Shown: piece by piece, positions 1-12,292 of the stretch
Position numbering within the stretch: the first letter of the stretch is position 1
Layout: each line of letters begins with the position of its first letter
Source: Fennellomyces sp. T-0311
Lineage: Eukaryota > Mucoromycota > Mucoromycetes > Mucorales > Lichtheimiaceae
Assembly (NCBI GenBank): GCA_025266875.1
Contig: JALLLT010000039.1
Coordinates: forward strand, 186,001-250,000
Length of the DNA: 64,000 nucleotides
Direction: 5' to 3'
The notes under the pieces: model-generated
What the model was told of the DNA's origin: nothing
The model's database searches: none
The model's input: the letters and a program-made list of their open reading frames with translations, nothing else
Position numbers and translations under genes: made by a program

Positions 1-844
1 ATACTATTGGGAGCTCTATCGGCAACAATAATAGAATGTTCTTTGCCATATTAGCTCATACAAGCAAGATAATCTATATCGACGATTACGCATGACCACG
101 GTATACAAAACAAAGAAAAACTGATCACTGTTGCTCAAGCTGCAAGCGTCACACCACGAAATGATCTGCTGGTTGTTACACACACAACTGTTGTAAAACA
201 GGTTGTCAAGTATCCGGGTATTTGCCCTCTCTCTCTCGATTATTCTGCTTAAATCGATCGCCACCTGAGATATTTTGCTCCTACGTGAAAAGAGACCTTA
301 GCTTCAGCCTCTTTCGCTCTTCTATATACAAAAGTCGAAACTATTCCTCTCTCGTAGCTTTCAGAACAGGCTTTGGAGGGAGGCAAATGGGAGCCCTGAC
401 TCGGATCAGATAAGGAGTTCGTCGGGCAGATTAGTTGTCCTCGTGTGGAAAAAAGGATGGAATACTCTATAATGTTAGACAGTTGCATTTCTAATACAAC
501 GATGTTGTTCTTCATTCCAGTTTCATCGGTGTGGAGTAAAGAAATAAAAAAAACAGCATGGCAAAACCTTTAGGCAGTCCATCGTTATGTTCTTGTTATT
601 ATTCCTTCCATCCTATCATATTCTCAGAGTCAATCCCAAATGTGACCCTTAATAAGAAAAGAGACAATGATCGATCATGAAAACAGAAAGCAGAAACGGT
701 TTCCTTGTTGTCATGACCTTTAAAAAAATATTCAATGTCCCCGGATCCTATCCAAATGGCGCTAATTATGCCGACAAGGTTTACGCTAATTCACGTGTAG
801 CGGAAACTTTCGGCTCCTGTTGGCGTTTTCTTCACCTGAACCCA
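1..844. other. Intergenic, no gene seen
   Basis: Only short frames occur here, none with a recognisable domain, and no RNA gene was seen. It presumably carries the promoter of the RraA-like gene that starts at 845. Confidence 0.5.
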
Positions 845-1820
845 ATGTCAGTGGCAGCAGCAACGCTCAATGCTCTGAAGCAATTCTCTTCTTGTGAGGT
901 AAAAAAAAAGAGTAATTCACAATTTGAACGTGTCATTCACGTCAAGTATACAGATTGCGGATGCACTTTTAAAATTGGGTCAACGACCCTGGGGTGGATA
1001 CATTCCCGATATTGAAATGTGGTCACCGCGTTATTGCGATGGGGACACTCGAATTGTTGGACCTGCTTTTACTGTTAAGGTAAAGTATGGGTTAGCACAG
1101 TTACAAAGGAAAAAAACCTGTATTGAATTGTTGCAAAGATGGTAGAACGATCCAACACTTCAGCACCCAGCCCGCCTGAACACTTTGTAAAACTCAAACA
1201 AAACCCCTTTTTTGTTGTCTTTAGTAACTGAATTTTTTTTACAATAGGCAGATGCAGCTACGGAAGATAGCGTGATGGTTATCTCGGCACCAAAAGGTAA
1301 AAAAGGGGGCGGGGCGGGGGAATGCAAGAAGAGAAAAGCGACTCTAACAATCATCTCAACACAGACGTGAAGGGTGCATGTTGGGGAGGGTTGATGTCCG
1401 CTCGTGCAAAGGCTAAAAAAGTTCAAGGAGTGGTGATTGATGGTCGAGTCCGAGACTTGCGTGAGCATCGATCGATGGAATATCCCGTAATAATGACTAT
1501 GTTTTTCTTTCTATCAATGCAAGAAACTGATATGTTTTCCATAGGTATTCGCTAAATCCCATTCGATTTTGCCGCAAAATGCATTTGTACGACCTTCCGA
1601 ACTGCAAGTTCCAATTACCATGTCGACTTCACCTGTGGTCGTCACACCTGGCGATATCATTGTTGCTGATGTGGATGGTGTTATCTGCATTCCCGTAGAT
1701 CTGGTGGATGATGTGATCAAAAGTTGCACTAAATATGTTGCAATTGATGATAAGTGTATGGAAGCATTGCAACAAGGATTTGGCGTCAAGGAGACGTTTG
1801 CCAAATATCGAGGAACCTAA
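845..1820 (+). CDS. RraA-like aldolase/decarboxylase (HMG aldolase family)
   Basis: Five exons fit: 845-898, 954-1079, 1248-1296, 1365-1486 and 1545-1820, giving 208 aa in one frame. The protein has the RraA-like fold signature. The Rossmann-like GG-x-A-x-G-x-x-G block appears as ACWGGLMSARAKAKKVQG, followed directly by VVIDGRVRD, which carries the conserved catalytic-site Arg and Asp. The C-terminal GDIIVADVDGV strand is also typical. Fungal members such as yeast YER010C are 4-hydroxy-4-methyl-2-oxoglutarate aldolases/oxaloacetate decarboxylases using a divalent metal; that activity is inferred from family. The ATG at 845 was chosen because it gives the short family-type N-terminus (MSVAAATLNALKQFSS). 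An in-frame ATG at 677 would add unrelated sequence. The exact splice between exons 3 and 4 rests on reading frame and the conserved glycine block. Confidence 0.85.
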
Positions 1821-3504
1821 AAAGAAGTTTTTTTTTTTACTGATACACAAAATATGTCAATAAACTTTCAACATAAAAAACAAACATACGATTGGAGGAT
1901 CTGCAGGCACGCGCCGACAGTGGACACGGAGAAAGGGGGTGAAAAAGTTGTTATCCGATAGCAAACAAAGAAAAAAAAGTGTTTTCGTCTATATAATTCT
2001 TATTATAAAGTAAAAGTATTGTAAGATCGTCTGGGCTCCTATTCAGACGATTTTGAAATAGTGCTCGAGAATATTGCGCAATACGAGCTAAGTTCATTTG
2101 CTCCTATACATAACGCATACCACGATCTAAATCTCAACAACAACACAACGCCCCTCTTGTTCTGCAGTTGATGATCTAGTCGTATTTCCGATAAAGAGAA
2201 AATAGACGAGTGATCAGCAATTGTATGAAGCAAATAAGGGTTATATCATCGGAATGACCCTTTCAATCCCCTCCCCCCAATCTGTCCAACACTTTCGGAA
2301 TTACGTGCAGACGCTCATATCTTATTACAAGACGCACGTCTCAACATTACTGCAGTATGTGTCATTGTGCAACCTGTTTTCTCTTTCTCTGTATGAAACA
2401 TAAAACCATTTTCATCTGATCATACGCCAAGTAAATAATACGTTTAGCGATACAGAACAATGTTTATGGCTTATCAAAAATTCCATTTTACTATTTTCAG
2501 TACTTGTCGCCACACGGACCTATTAGTTAAAGATGGAAGGATAGAACTTTTCAATTAAGGGAGAACCTTTTTTTTTTGTTATGTATGTGACACTTAATCT
2601 CGGCTCACATGAAAAACAAACTACAACGATGGCATTCCAACAAGTAGTGGGCAGACATAACACTGGTAGATTATCGGTATCCGACACAATCTAGTTAAAA
2701 AAAAGATGATCGCAATGTACGTGTCATATTACTACTAATACAGGTAATATTAAGTTCGGCTACTGTTGGATGATCTCTCTTGATTCAAACCGGGGAGCTT
2801 GGTCTGACTTTGATAGGGTACTGCGTTATCAAATAACAAACAGTATACTTTAAAAAAACAGACATATATGGGAGTAAGTAATCCTTTATCTCCCCCCTAA
2901 TTTCCAATATGCTCTTCCGTGTATGTGTTCTGTAGGTAACATTCTTCATATCATGCAACTTTATCTTTTCGCTCTTTTATGCGCAGCACTATGCATATGC
3001 AGCGAATCATATTACGAACCGGAAGTGGGATAATCTAAATTAGGCGTTGGTAGATCATTGGCACCGTTATAGGACAATGGAATAAACCGGAGAACTTTTT
3101 TTTTATCCAAACGAGCGACGATGGAAAATAATAAAGAGTAAGTGAGAGTTTTGAGGCATAATTTTTGCGTAAAAGAAAAAGAGGGTTATTAATAGTAAAT
3201 TTACATTAGATTCCATAGACCTCCTTCAAAATAAAAACAAAATGAGTTGATACTATCTACAAGAAAAGGTAATGTCAGGGTCGCGGTCAACCAGACCCGA
3301 GAAGCGAAAAAAAAAGAGACATGATAGAAAAAAGTAGAATGATGGATGATAATAATGGAACGAAATCGCAGAAGAATGATGAATGATAAGAGTAGGGGGT
3401 ACTGTTGGAATACCATGATAGAAAGAAAAAATGATAATGAATCATGCATGCACGTTTCATAAAGAGACAAGTGAGAGAAATGAGGGTGATGATAGTAAAT
3501 TAGA
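1821..3504. other. Intergenic, no gene seen
   Basis: AT-rich spacer between two convergent genes, the RraA-like gene ending at 1820 and the Myb-like gene ending at 3505. Frames are short with homopolymer-rich translations and no domain. It probably holds the 3' UTRs of both genes. Confidence 0.5.
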
Positions 3505-4217
3505 TTAGATCGTCGTATGGTAATATGAACAAGGACGTGGCTCCATCCACATGCCTGATGGGCGATGTAAAGAAAAGGCGGAGGGGCTATCATAGTCGCC
3601 AAAGAAACGAGCTTCATTGTTTTTGTTGTTATTGTTGCCAATGGTAAGTGGTGGAGTTGTGGGCAACCATGGCGAAGAAACCGTGGCGAGGGGCGGAGAA
3701 GGCGACGGCGTAAAGAAAGTTCGTGTTGAGCATGATACGATGGATGCGCGACGCGATGAAGGGGGCGTTAACGGTTTATACTTTGATACAGCAGATGATC
3801 GTTTGCGCGACTTGCGAATGCCTTGCAATGTTCTGTATCGATTGAAGCAAGTTGCTCGCTTGCGATGTGGCAACTGTCCAGAGATCTGGCCCCAGGTCAA
3901 GCCCTTGGCAACACCTTCACAAATAACGGCATCCTCGTATTCAGAGAAACGGCTTCGAGGTTTTCCATAGTTGTTAATAACTGCTGTCGCGGGTACTCGT
4001 TCGCCATAGTAGCTGTGCTGCGCATAATGGACATCCTCCGCATGGAACGGCGATAAAGGTGGTGAAAGTAGTCGGTGTTCTTCCTCATAAATAGTGGGCG
4101 TCGAAGTGTTGGAAGAGGATGCAGTGGGATTCAAAATATCAGCAACTATACAACAAACAAACAATGTTAAGCCAACAGAATTACTTTGTTACTAGCTGAA
4201 TTCAACTTACTGTTCAT
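3505..4217 (-). CDS. Myb/SANT-like DNA-binding protein, 215 aa
   Basis: Two exons: a 7-nt first coding exon 4217-4211 (ATGAACA) and 4145-3505, joined over a 65-nt intron with a GTAAG donor and TATAG acceptor. The joined N-terminus reads MNIADILNPTAS. A single Myb/SANT domain lies at about residues 67-110, with the pattern FSEYED...LTWGQISGQLPHRKRATCFNRY: the acidic start of helix 1, the Trp before helix 2 and the LP-R-x-x-x-x-x-x-R-Y recognition helix. The remainder is Ser/Thr/Pro-rich and low complexity, with basic RKSRKRSS after the domain as a likely nuclear signal. A role as a transcription factor is inferred; targets are unknown. A longer in-frame start at 4164 exists but would begin inside the intron. 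Confidence 0.75.
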
Positions 4218-4353
4218 TGTGTTGTTAAGGTACGAGAGTGAAAAGAGAAAAAAAAGTTTGTTGTGTGGGAGAGAAAGAAAAAAAAATTGGAGGGAAAAAT
4301 CCGAGTGAGATTGGAGTTAATGCGATTGTCACCCATGATGTTGAAATTGGGTG

Positions 4354-4368
4354 CTTTATATACTTTGG
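4354..4368 (-). promoter_or_regulatory. TATA-box candidate for the Myb-like gene
   Basis: On the minus strand the sequence reads AAAGTATATAAAGC, about 140 bp upstream of the Myb-like start codon at 4217. The spacing allows for a 5' UTR. This is inference from motif and position only. Confidence 0.35.
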
Positions 4369-4560
4369 TCGGAAGGGACAGGGATTGATTTGGGGTACAA
4401 AATATACTTTATTTACGTACATAATACATGCACATATGTATAAATCCGTATACTATATCTATACAGTGATAAACATAGACTTGACATCAATTCCTTTTTT
4501 TTCTTCCGTGCGGTCGGTGGAATCTCAAAGAAAACATAAACAACAACACGCCCAACTCAA

Positions 4561-4592
4561 TTTTGTTGTTGTTGTTCTTGTTGTTGTTGTGT
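4561..4592. repeat. (GTT)n microsatellite
   Basis: A run of TTG/GTT units with one interruption (GTTGTTGTTCTTGTTGTTG), directly visible. It lies upstream of the Myb-like gene. Confidence 0.8.
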
Positions 4593-7500
4593 GTATGCAT
4601 GTTTCCTGGTATGCTCTAGCTGCATATGAGCCCTATCGCTTTTGCTTAAGATTCTTTCCTCTCTCTCCCCCTCTTTTTTTATCACTATTATGTAGGTTCT
4701 ATAGGGTTTGGCTTGGGGAAGGATTGAAATCGAGGGGGGAGGGGGAAGAAAATCATCGTACTCCGGGGTGTTTCTGTGCGCAAGTCGGCTCGTTCTGCAG
4801 TGGACGAGAACTCACTTACTGGCTCGTTTCTACTTAAAAGGGAGAGATCATATGCAAGTAGCTTGGGAGGCGGACTGAGGTGATTGGTAGAGAAAGGGGA
4901 GAGGGGATCCGCCGGATCTGCTTGTAGGAGGTTGGAGGAAAGGGGAGACATTTGATAAAAAAAAACTTTACTGTAGGATATGAGTGATACGGATCGCTCT
5001 TTCCCAAGTTGTCCAGATCGTGGCAAGATATTCAAGATATTAATATAGGAGATTCCGATGACCACCATTCAATGATACCAAAACGCGCTTGGCTTCAAAT
5101 TCAGAAATGTTTAATGTTTAAAATAATCTACGTGACACGGACAAACAACGCTTTGTTTCCGCAGTTTGGGCCAGATGCATGTAATCTAACACCTACTGCT
5201 GCCAATATGTATCTCCACATACACACACACGCATACAACGCAGACCTTTATTATGCAAGGAACCAGAAAGTAAAAGGAGTGTGGGGGGAGAAAGAGAATA
5301 CCTGTGTATTACACACTGAAAGTGATAGAGAGTGGTCAAGATGCGGTAATTAATGCTTGTGCTGCACTTTTTTCACATTCTTGCTCCTTCGAGCTTTTCA
5401 TAGCCACGGGAGATTAAGCTCGTCATTCTCTAATATGAAAAAAATAAGAAGGCGTATCACATCGAGTGGCATTCTCATAACACAATATAGGAGAGAAGTA
5501 TCTACTTAATATGGGTAAGCCTTCCTGGTACTTTGAAGAGGTTTCAGTTATCATACATTCCGGCAGTCAATTATTTCCGTCATGATCAATGTCACTATGC
5601 TACAAATCAGGGCGTATTAGTAACGGGATCAGAAATACGCCCGGTCGGAATCAAAAGAAAAACAGTTTCGAATAACAATATAACATACATGTTTACTAAC
5701 TCTAAATCAGTATAGTGTTTCCGCCCGATCAACATATAAAAAAAAACAAAAACCTTGCTTGTGCGCGCAACGTCCTGCCTTCAGAACAAAAAGTCTCTTG
5801 CTGATTCTCTGTGTCTCTATCCCATAAATGGCAAAGAGGCGATACCTATTTGCAGAAATTATGTATTCGGGGCGTTTCAAATTTAGCTCATAACGAAAAA
5901 AAAGAAAAGAGTCAGCCACTCGTACTAACATGTTTAGCAATAATCGATGCATGTGCTCATGTTTATCTTGCTCCGAGAGGAAATCAATTGGGTCTAGAAA
6001 CGCCGCAAAAAGATGTGGAGCAAGTCTTTGGGCGCGTGTACGTATGTGTACGTAATGTGTATATTATTGTGTATGTAAAGAGAAAAAGAAAGAGTACATC
6101 TCCTATCCTCCACATCATTTCTCGCCCCTTCCTATCCTCTCACCATTACTCTTTGTCTCCATTATTTCATATTGCGCACCTTTTTTTTTGGCCGATGAGG
6201 TCAGAAAGATGTAAGACTGCCTTGGACCTGGTCAAGGAAACCGGTTTTTTTCTTGTTCCTTTTCATTCATTTCGGAACCACCCACGCGTCAGTCTTTACT
6301 TTTCGTTTCCCTTTCATATGCACAAGACGCGGTTCCTATTCTCGGAAAAGTATAGAGTTGTCAGGCCGCATCATCATCTTTATTTTTTCTGCAGTTGAGA
6401 ATAAAACATCTTCAGACAACAATAACATCATGACAACAACAATGGAAAATTGTCAACTGACAGTGGGCTGTGAGTGTTATGCTTTTTTTTACCAATAAAT
6501 GATGACTTGCTCTTCTGAGTTAAACCCCCTCGGGTCCCAAGACTTGCTTCGGTGACCAGATCATGCAATTAATTACGCATCCTATTAGTATCATTATAGG
6601 ATGTAATGCCTTAGTGTGAGGCAAAAGGAGCTCTCCTCGAGGGGATGACGAAGAGAACTAAAGAGTAGTGTTTTTTTTCTTGGCCAACCAGTATAACATG
6701 ATGTTAAAAAACCACGCAATTGTATACTAATAATGTTTCGGGGCGAGATAGAGAGGCACCCTCCTTGATGAGAAGGAAAGGCTGCTATGTCCTTTGCAGG
6801 AGACAGACACAAATTCCTAATATGGTTATTTTTTACAGCATGAAAAAGAAGTCCTCCACATTAATATAGATGCTCCCCCTGTTCCTGCTTCTCTACAATC
6901 TCGTTCTCCGGATTTCTATCACCACCTGCATCGGCTTTTTCACCAATACGGCTAAGATCTTGCCAAATTCACCCAAACCTCTCTCTCTCCTTTATCCCCT
7001 TTCATCATACACGGTCTTTTTGATTCCTTCTCCCTCTTTTTTTTTATCCTCATACTCTCTCCTACACTTGTCTGCCTTTCAAGTGGAATATCCCATTCCT
7101 GCTCCTTAGGTACTTCTCAGTGCTTTACTTTTTGGCTTGAGAGTTCGAGAATTCAATTACTCTGCCTTGTGTGCGTGTTAACTATATTCCCATTTGCTTG
7201 GCAGTTTCTTGCATAATATATATTCTTCTTTTTTTGCTTTTTCTCTCCTAAGATCATCGCGATCATCATATCTAGATGCACCATACTTTGTTTTTTACAC
7301 TATATAACATGCATGAATATCGGTTTTTTTCACCTTAATTCCAAATGATTATGCACTTCTTTTAAACGTTACCTAGATGTGTCAAAGTAAATATATCTCC
7401 CTAGAACCGGGAACGTAAAAAGGTAAACGCCACTTGGGAATAATAGGACCTTTTTTCATTTACTATGAGATCCTTTCATCCTCGTGAAGGGGTTATTTTG

Positions 7501-8001
7501 CGGACCGTGCTCGACCCATCCTTTTGATTTTGTTCAAGGACATTTCTTTTAGGGTGATGTAGTTTGATTAAGAACAGAAGAGAGGATAAAAAAAAGGGCA
7601 CGCACGGAGAAACATGGGGAGCAATCACAGACCATCACTTGCCCCCGCACAGGCCATTGCTCCCTTCAACGCATTGTCCCCCAGTTTGAGAGGCTCCCTT
7701 CACGTTGATCACCCTAAAAAGCTGTCCACCATGATCTAGTTTTGCAAGTGTGGATGTGCGCGCGCCATTTTTTTATATCACTACACTATTTTTACTCCTA
7801 CCATGTGAACTATGTACGTGTGGTGCATCTAATAAAAAAATCCAGTGCGTCAATGCATAACGCACGAACCGCATTGTTCATACAGCAATAGAACCATCGA
7901 TAAAGAAAAAAAAAGACTCCCAAGTCTCCACCCATCCCCCCTTCAAAATAGAGCATTCATGCGCCAACGGAAAGCCAAAGTTTAATGGTTTTAACATTAA
8001 A

Positions 8002-10583
8002 CTATGTGTGCACGAGCTGTGCCTGACTATGTGATGAGGTATCGTCTCTCAATACTTCGCGTAATGCCATCGTTGCATATTGACTTGTTCCCAAGGTGAA
8101 TTCCATCTTTACAGCCAAATGCTTTCCATCTGAATTAAGGGATCAGTGAATGAGGAGCTTGATGTGTTAGTCTGCGTATACATTACCTTCTTTGTTCTCT
8201 GGCTCCGGTTTAGAGTTGATCCGATCGAGGTCCGTGTTGCATAGTTTGGCTGCAGGATCATCGTAACGAATAAGCGAATAGGATAGATCGTCCGCTTTGG
8301 CCAATATGGGTCGATAATCGCCGTACAGATCTCTAAAACATAATTGTCTTTTGTTTATATCTGCAATGCATGTTTTAGTGCATAAATCATATTTAGAACA
8401 TACTTCATGATACTCTCTGCACGAGTGAACTTTACGCCATCCTTCTCTAAAGCAAGGTCAATTTCACGGGATAATAAAGAGGTGGGAGTAATAATTACCG
8501 AGGAGCTTCTCGTACACTTGACCCATCTCGTTCTCGGGGTACACAGACCTGTGCCCTGGTACAGGGTAAACTACATCCTCAATCGTATACGATTCCAGAT
8601 CCTCTGCCGTCAGCACCTTGGGCATCTTTCGCTATATTTACAGTAGTGTCAGCATACGATCCCCTTTTTTTGTTAATAAGCAAAAAAAAAGCTCACTTGA
8701 AAGGGATTGCGACGACCTGCATTGTTCGTTGCTTTACTGTTGCCCTTGTTTTCAGCCGGGACGAGTACAAGATCACCCACCAATGGCTTGTCGCATCCAA
8801 ATCGTTTCGCTCGTTCCGATACCACATGGTTCCATACATAAGACTGGTAGGCATGCAAGTACATACTCAGCGTATTGCGATGAAGCTTAAAGAAAACTAT
8901 TTGCATTAGAAACCATGTGGACAACGACTCGACACAAATATCGTTACCGATGTAATAGCTCTCCGATGTTTCTCAGGGGCGCGGACGTACGAATTCAAAA
9001 TGGACTTTTCGGGGCCAAACCGGCCAGGGAATTTCTGTACAGTAGCTTCAGGATCTTTGGTGTTTTGCCATACTTCTCGCGCCTCGGCGTAATCCGGACG
9101 TTCTATTTTTTTTATGGATGAAGCCAATTTTTTTTAAGTATGTAAATATTCCACAGTGTATGTCGCTTAGTTTACCTCCCGGACGAGGCTTGAGAATCAA
9201 TTCACATGCTTCTTCAAAGTCTAGTTTCAAAATGGCGCGACCCACTTCGTGTGTCATGATGGTGCCAGTACCAAACCGTTGCATTCCGAAATAGTTGATA
9301 AAGCCTCGCGATCCAAGTGATTCCATGGATTCACGAATTTGCTCTTCGGTAGCACCAGATACATCTCTAACAAGAACGAGTCAGTTTACACATGGATCGT
9401 ATCATTAGCTTCGTACCGCAAAATGATTGTGAATCGATTTCCCTTCAAATCACCTAGAGTGAGTCCGTTGGTCACGTAGCTACGGGTTCAAGTTAGGCTT
9501 CTGCCATGGCAATATCCAGGATTCAAATTACTCAAAATCGCCAATGTAGATATTCTGTTTCTGTAGTTGTTCTTGCGCGAGAAGGAGCTGCTGTACACGA
9601 GCCTTTGGGGATGTCATTGCTTGAACCGTGACAGCACGAGCATCCTTGGTTCCGGCAGTTCCAATCTTGGTACTTTTCAGATTTGTATACTTGGCGATAA
9701 GGTTGATTGCGCGGGCGCTTTCGATTCCGGATTTGTATACGTGGAATTGCAGATATTCGCCACCGAGGGCCTTGTAGTTTGGCGGTGCTTCCCGTGCTTT
9801 AGGGAGAATGGGTCAGTTTTCCCTTCCTTCTCCCATATAATAGCGTCTCCTATTTGTTACTGTACCTTGCTCTTCCGGATCGACCGCCCAGCGGACCGTA
9901 AGTTCTCCGTCTTTACACAATGCCAAAGGTCTCTCATCAGTAAGATGCTTATCAAGGAGTCTGTAGAAAGCAAATCGGGTGTCCTTGGTCGTCTAGGATC
10001 CTTTTTTTGTCAGAAGGATATAACAAAAAGAACTCCTTGAAAAGGGATTTTACCGGAATAGACACCGATGAAGCCGTATCCTTCGGACCAGCCCGCAGTA
10101 CCTCCCTAAGTTTCTTTGCAAAATCCTCGTTGAATAGGTTTGCCACTTCGGCATCAAACTGAGCTTCATCCAACTGCTCAGTTTCCGCTATCAATTTGCG
10201 TTTCTAATTCGAATTAGCTCGGACTTGCGAGGGAGTTGTCAGCTTACTTTTTCTTCAATGATATCCGCTGTCAGCGAGTTTAACGTAATCACTCGTCCAT
10301 CCAGATCAACTTCATGTACCAGGAAATCCTCGATTCTGAATCCAATGCCGATTAATATGACGATTACTACTTTTTTTTTTGTCTGATCGAGTATTGTAAC
10401 GCACCTGTATTTAATGATCCCGCGGAATCCCGGAAGTGATGCGTTTACATAAGCTGTGATTCCGGCATCGGGTTCCTTTGGCTGATAACGTACTCGTTTG
10501 GCATCGTTCGCTTCGTCGTGTTCTTCAGCTCGTCGTTTGCCAAGCACGTTCTTGGACGACTGTCGCGAGAAAATATTGCCCAT
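8002..10583 (-). CDS. PUS7: Pus7-type tRNA/mRNA pseudouridine synthase (TruD family), 618 aa
   Basis: Thirteen exons: 10583-10405, 10335-10248, 10203-10054, 9992-9866, 9796-9532, 9479-9417, 9366-9176, 9102-8948, 8885-8697, 8631-8499, 8446-8404, 8332-8187 and 8129-8002. They sum to 1857 nt. The family converts uridine to pseudouridine at position 13 of some tRNAs, at U35 of pre-tRNA-Tyr and in U2 snRNA and mRNAs. Diagnostic blocks in order are [13 protein letters not shown] near the N-terminus; the catalytic-Asp motif [67 protein letters not shown]; and the C-terminal [13 protein letters not shown]. The N-terminal 45 residues carry a basic [17 protein letters not shown] stretch that may be a nuclear signal. 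All expected blocks are present, so it looks functional. It diverges from Med20 across a 771-bp spacer. Confidence 0.93.
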
Positions 10584-11354
10584 TTTTGAAACACAAAAGG
10601 ATCCCTTTCCTTTGTCTGGCACTCACAAAATTTTCGTGCGCTGTTTGGGTGTCCGTTCTGGTGTCAGATCCCCCCGCGCTTTGTGGTAATTTCAATGTCC
10701 AGCATAAGTGGTTACCAAGGTACTATCTGCACTGCTCTTCAACGGCAAAAGCACGATCTGATGGGATAAAAAGCAGAACTCCATGTCATTTAATGCTCTT
10801 AATAGTGGCCAGGAACACTTTTGGTACGTATGAACGACCGATTCGCTGAGAAGACACATTCAAAGGGCGTATGGGAGTTCCTTATCGCGTCCTTCCGTAC
10901 GCATGAGCTCTATCGTGGCATACAGCCTGGTTTAACACTGCATCCACTAGTTGTGCTACCCTCGGAAAGAAGACGTTGTTGGTATGTGTACAATGCCTAT
11001 CTAGAAAGGTTCATTCCTGAGGTCGCTGTACTCCATAAAACCCTGGACTCATGCATACAAAGCACACTGTTCGCCACGCCTGTCAGTGGCCATACTTGCG
11101 TATGGCTATAAGCACTGACTGGCTGCTCCTGATGAATAAGATGCACGATCGTGAAGCACTTTTCTCTAGGCAAAAGGATCCAAGACTACTTCGAACGATG
11201 CACTACATAATGCAGAGTGTGTGACTATCTGATAAGTAGTACAGTATCCAGGCACTGACTTTGTATTCATGCAAGCATAGAAGAAGGTTAATCGCGAGTG
11301 AAATTACATTTCGGAGTGACTGAATACCCCTTTTCCTTTCTTCCACCGAACGCG
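10584..11354. other. Spacer between divergent PUS7 and MED20 genes
   Basis: Presumed bidirectional promoter region. It contains an open frame at 10821-11111 (96 codons) without recognisable domains or neighbouring exons, so I do not call it a gene. Confidence 0.45.
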
Positions 11355-12189
11355 ATGGTTGTCACTTGGTTCGATCTTGCTCCATTAAAAGATAATGCCT
11401 CGATCAACTGATACAATTTAGTCTAGTGCGATGGAAAAATGCAACGGGCATGCGTGATCTGGCCTATATCCAGGAACATGTGACAAAATCACTGCACGGC
11501 AAGAACACTGGTCCATGGTCCTTGGGTGTCAAAGTATATCGCGATGTTAATCAAAACGGCAATGTGCGCGGCCACCAAATGGTGCAAAGCTCCTTCCATC
11601 AACAAAGCTCGGCAAACAAGGAGAGCAAAGTCATGTACCAGGTCGCATTGGGACAGCAGCCTGGTCAAGTGTACTGTATGGTGGACGGAAGCGTGGTTGT
11701 GGAGGCAGAAAAGGAGCTGGAGACCATCTTGTCTCGATTAAAAAACCTGTGGCATATGCGACAGAACATAGTGATCGAGGTAATGGCGTTCGATGAAAGG
11801 AAGCGGGGAGAGATTATGCTAAGTGAATTATGCAGGGCACAAGCTTTGAGGTCGGCGATTTTACGATACGCGTGGCTAATATTCTCCTTGGATCGACATA
11901 CAAGGGCTTGTTATTGGAGGTAAGCGCCAATACATACGGCAGTCGCATTTGCGAGGAATCATTGAGAGTATTCCTTGGCGAGTAGATAACATATCATCCA
12001 TGTTCTGCTCCCAACATTGCGGCGGATCTCCTGCGCGAGTTTGTTGAATCGGTCGTGCCACCCACGGCGCAATTATCATGCGAATACGAGTACAATTACG
12101 AACTCGTCGGATTGAGCAACAATGACTTTAGCACAGCACACACCGGATACCAATACATGATGCTTTTCCGCAACGACAGCCTCGTATAA
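11355..12189 (+). CDS. MED20: Mediator complex subunit 20 (Med20/Srb2-like), 219 aa
   Basis: Four exons: 11355-11368 (only 14 nt), 11422-11779, 11836-11919 and 11986-12189. The joined start reads MVVTCLVRWKNATGM, the characteristic Med20 N-terminus, which is what fixes the tiny first exon and its TTG|GT junction. Further Med20-type blocks are WSLGVKVYRD, FEVGDFTIRVANILLGSTYK and LLLEITYHPC, ending in a TBP-like second repeat. Med20 sits in the head module of Mediator, bound to Med8 and Med18, and helps relay activator signals to RNA polymerase II. An AATAAA at about 12197, just after the stop, is a plausible polyadenylation signal. The last acceptor (TAG at 11985) was chosen because it is the only nearby one that avoids a stop. 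Confidence 0.9.
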
Positions 12190-12292
12190 CATAAGCAATA
12201 AAAATGGTGTTTGTCTCAACCCGCACATTATATTACGTCATGCTAAGTACAAAAAACTATAAAGTAGAAATGAAAGGAAAGGGAGGGGGAAT

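Larger units (their letters stand above)
4218..8001. other. Long gene-poor spacer with simple repeats
   Basis: No supported gene. It contains a GTT-type trinucleotide microsatellite near 4560-4592, a CA-rich tract near 5218-5232 and many poly-T or pyrimidine runs. Frames such as 5811-6398 (195 codons) are composed of these tracts and show no domain. A 12-bp inverted pair (TTTTAGGGTGAT near 7548, complement near 7707) is probably chance. Confidence 0.5.

Noticed and set aside
677..844. N-terminal extension of the RraA-like gene from an ATG at 677
   Set aside because: The added residues do not resemble the family N-terminus, and the ATG at 845 gives the usual length.
5811..6398. 195-codon open frame
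   Set aside because: The translation consists of pyrimidine-tract and simple-repeat residues without a domain, and no supporting exon lies nearby.
7548..7720. Inverted pair TTTTAGGGTGAT and its complement about 160 bp apart
   Set aside because: The arms are only 12-13 bp, with no flanking duplication and no other element features, so chance is likely.
10821..11111. 96-codon frame between PUS7 and MED20
   Set aside because: No domain or family resemblance; it occupies a promoter-type spacer.
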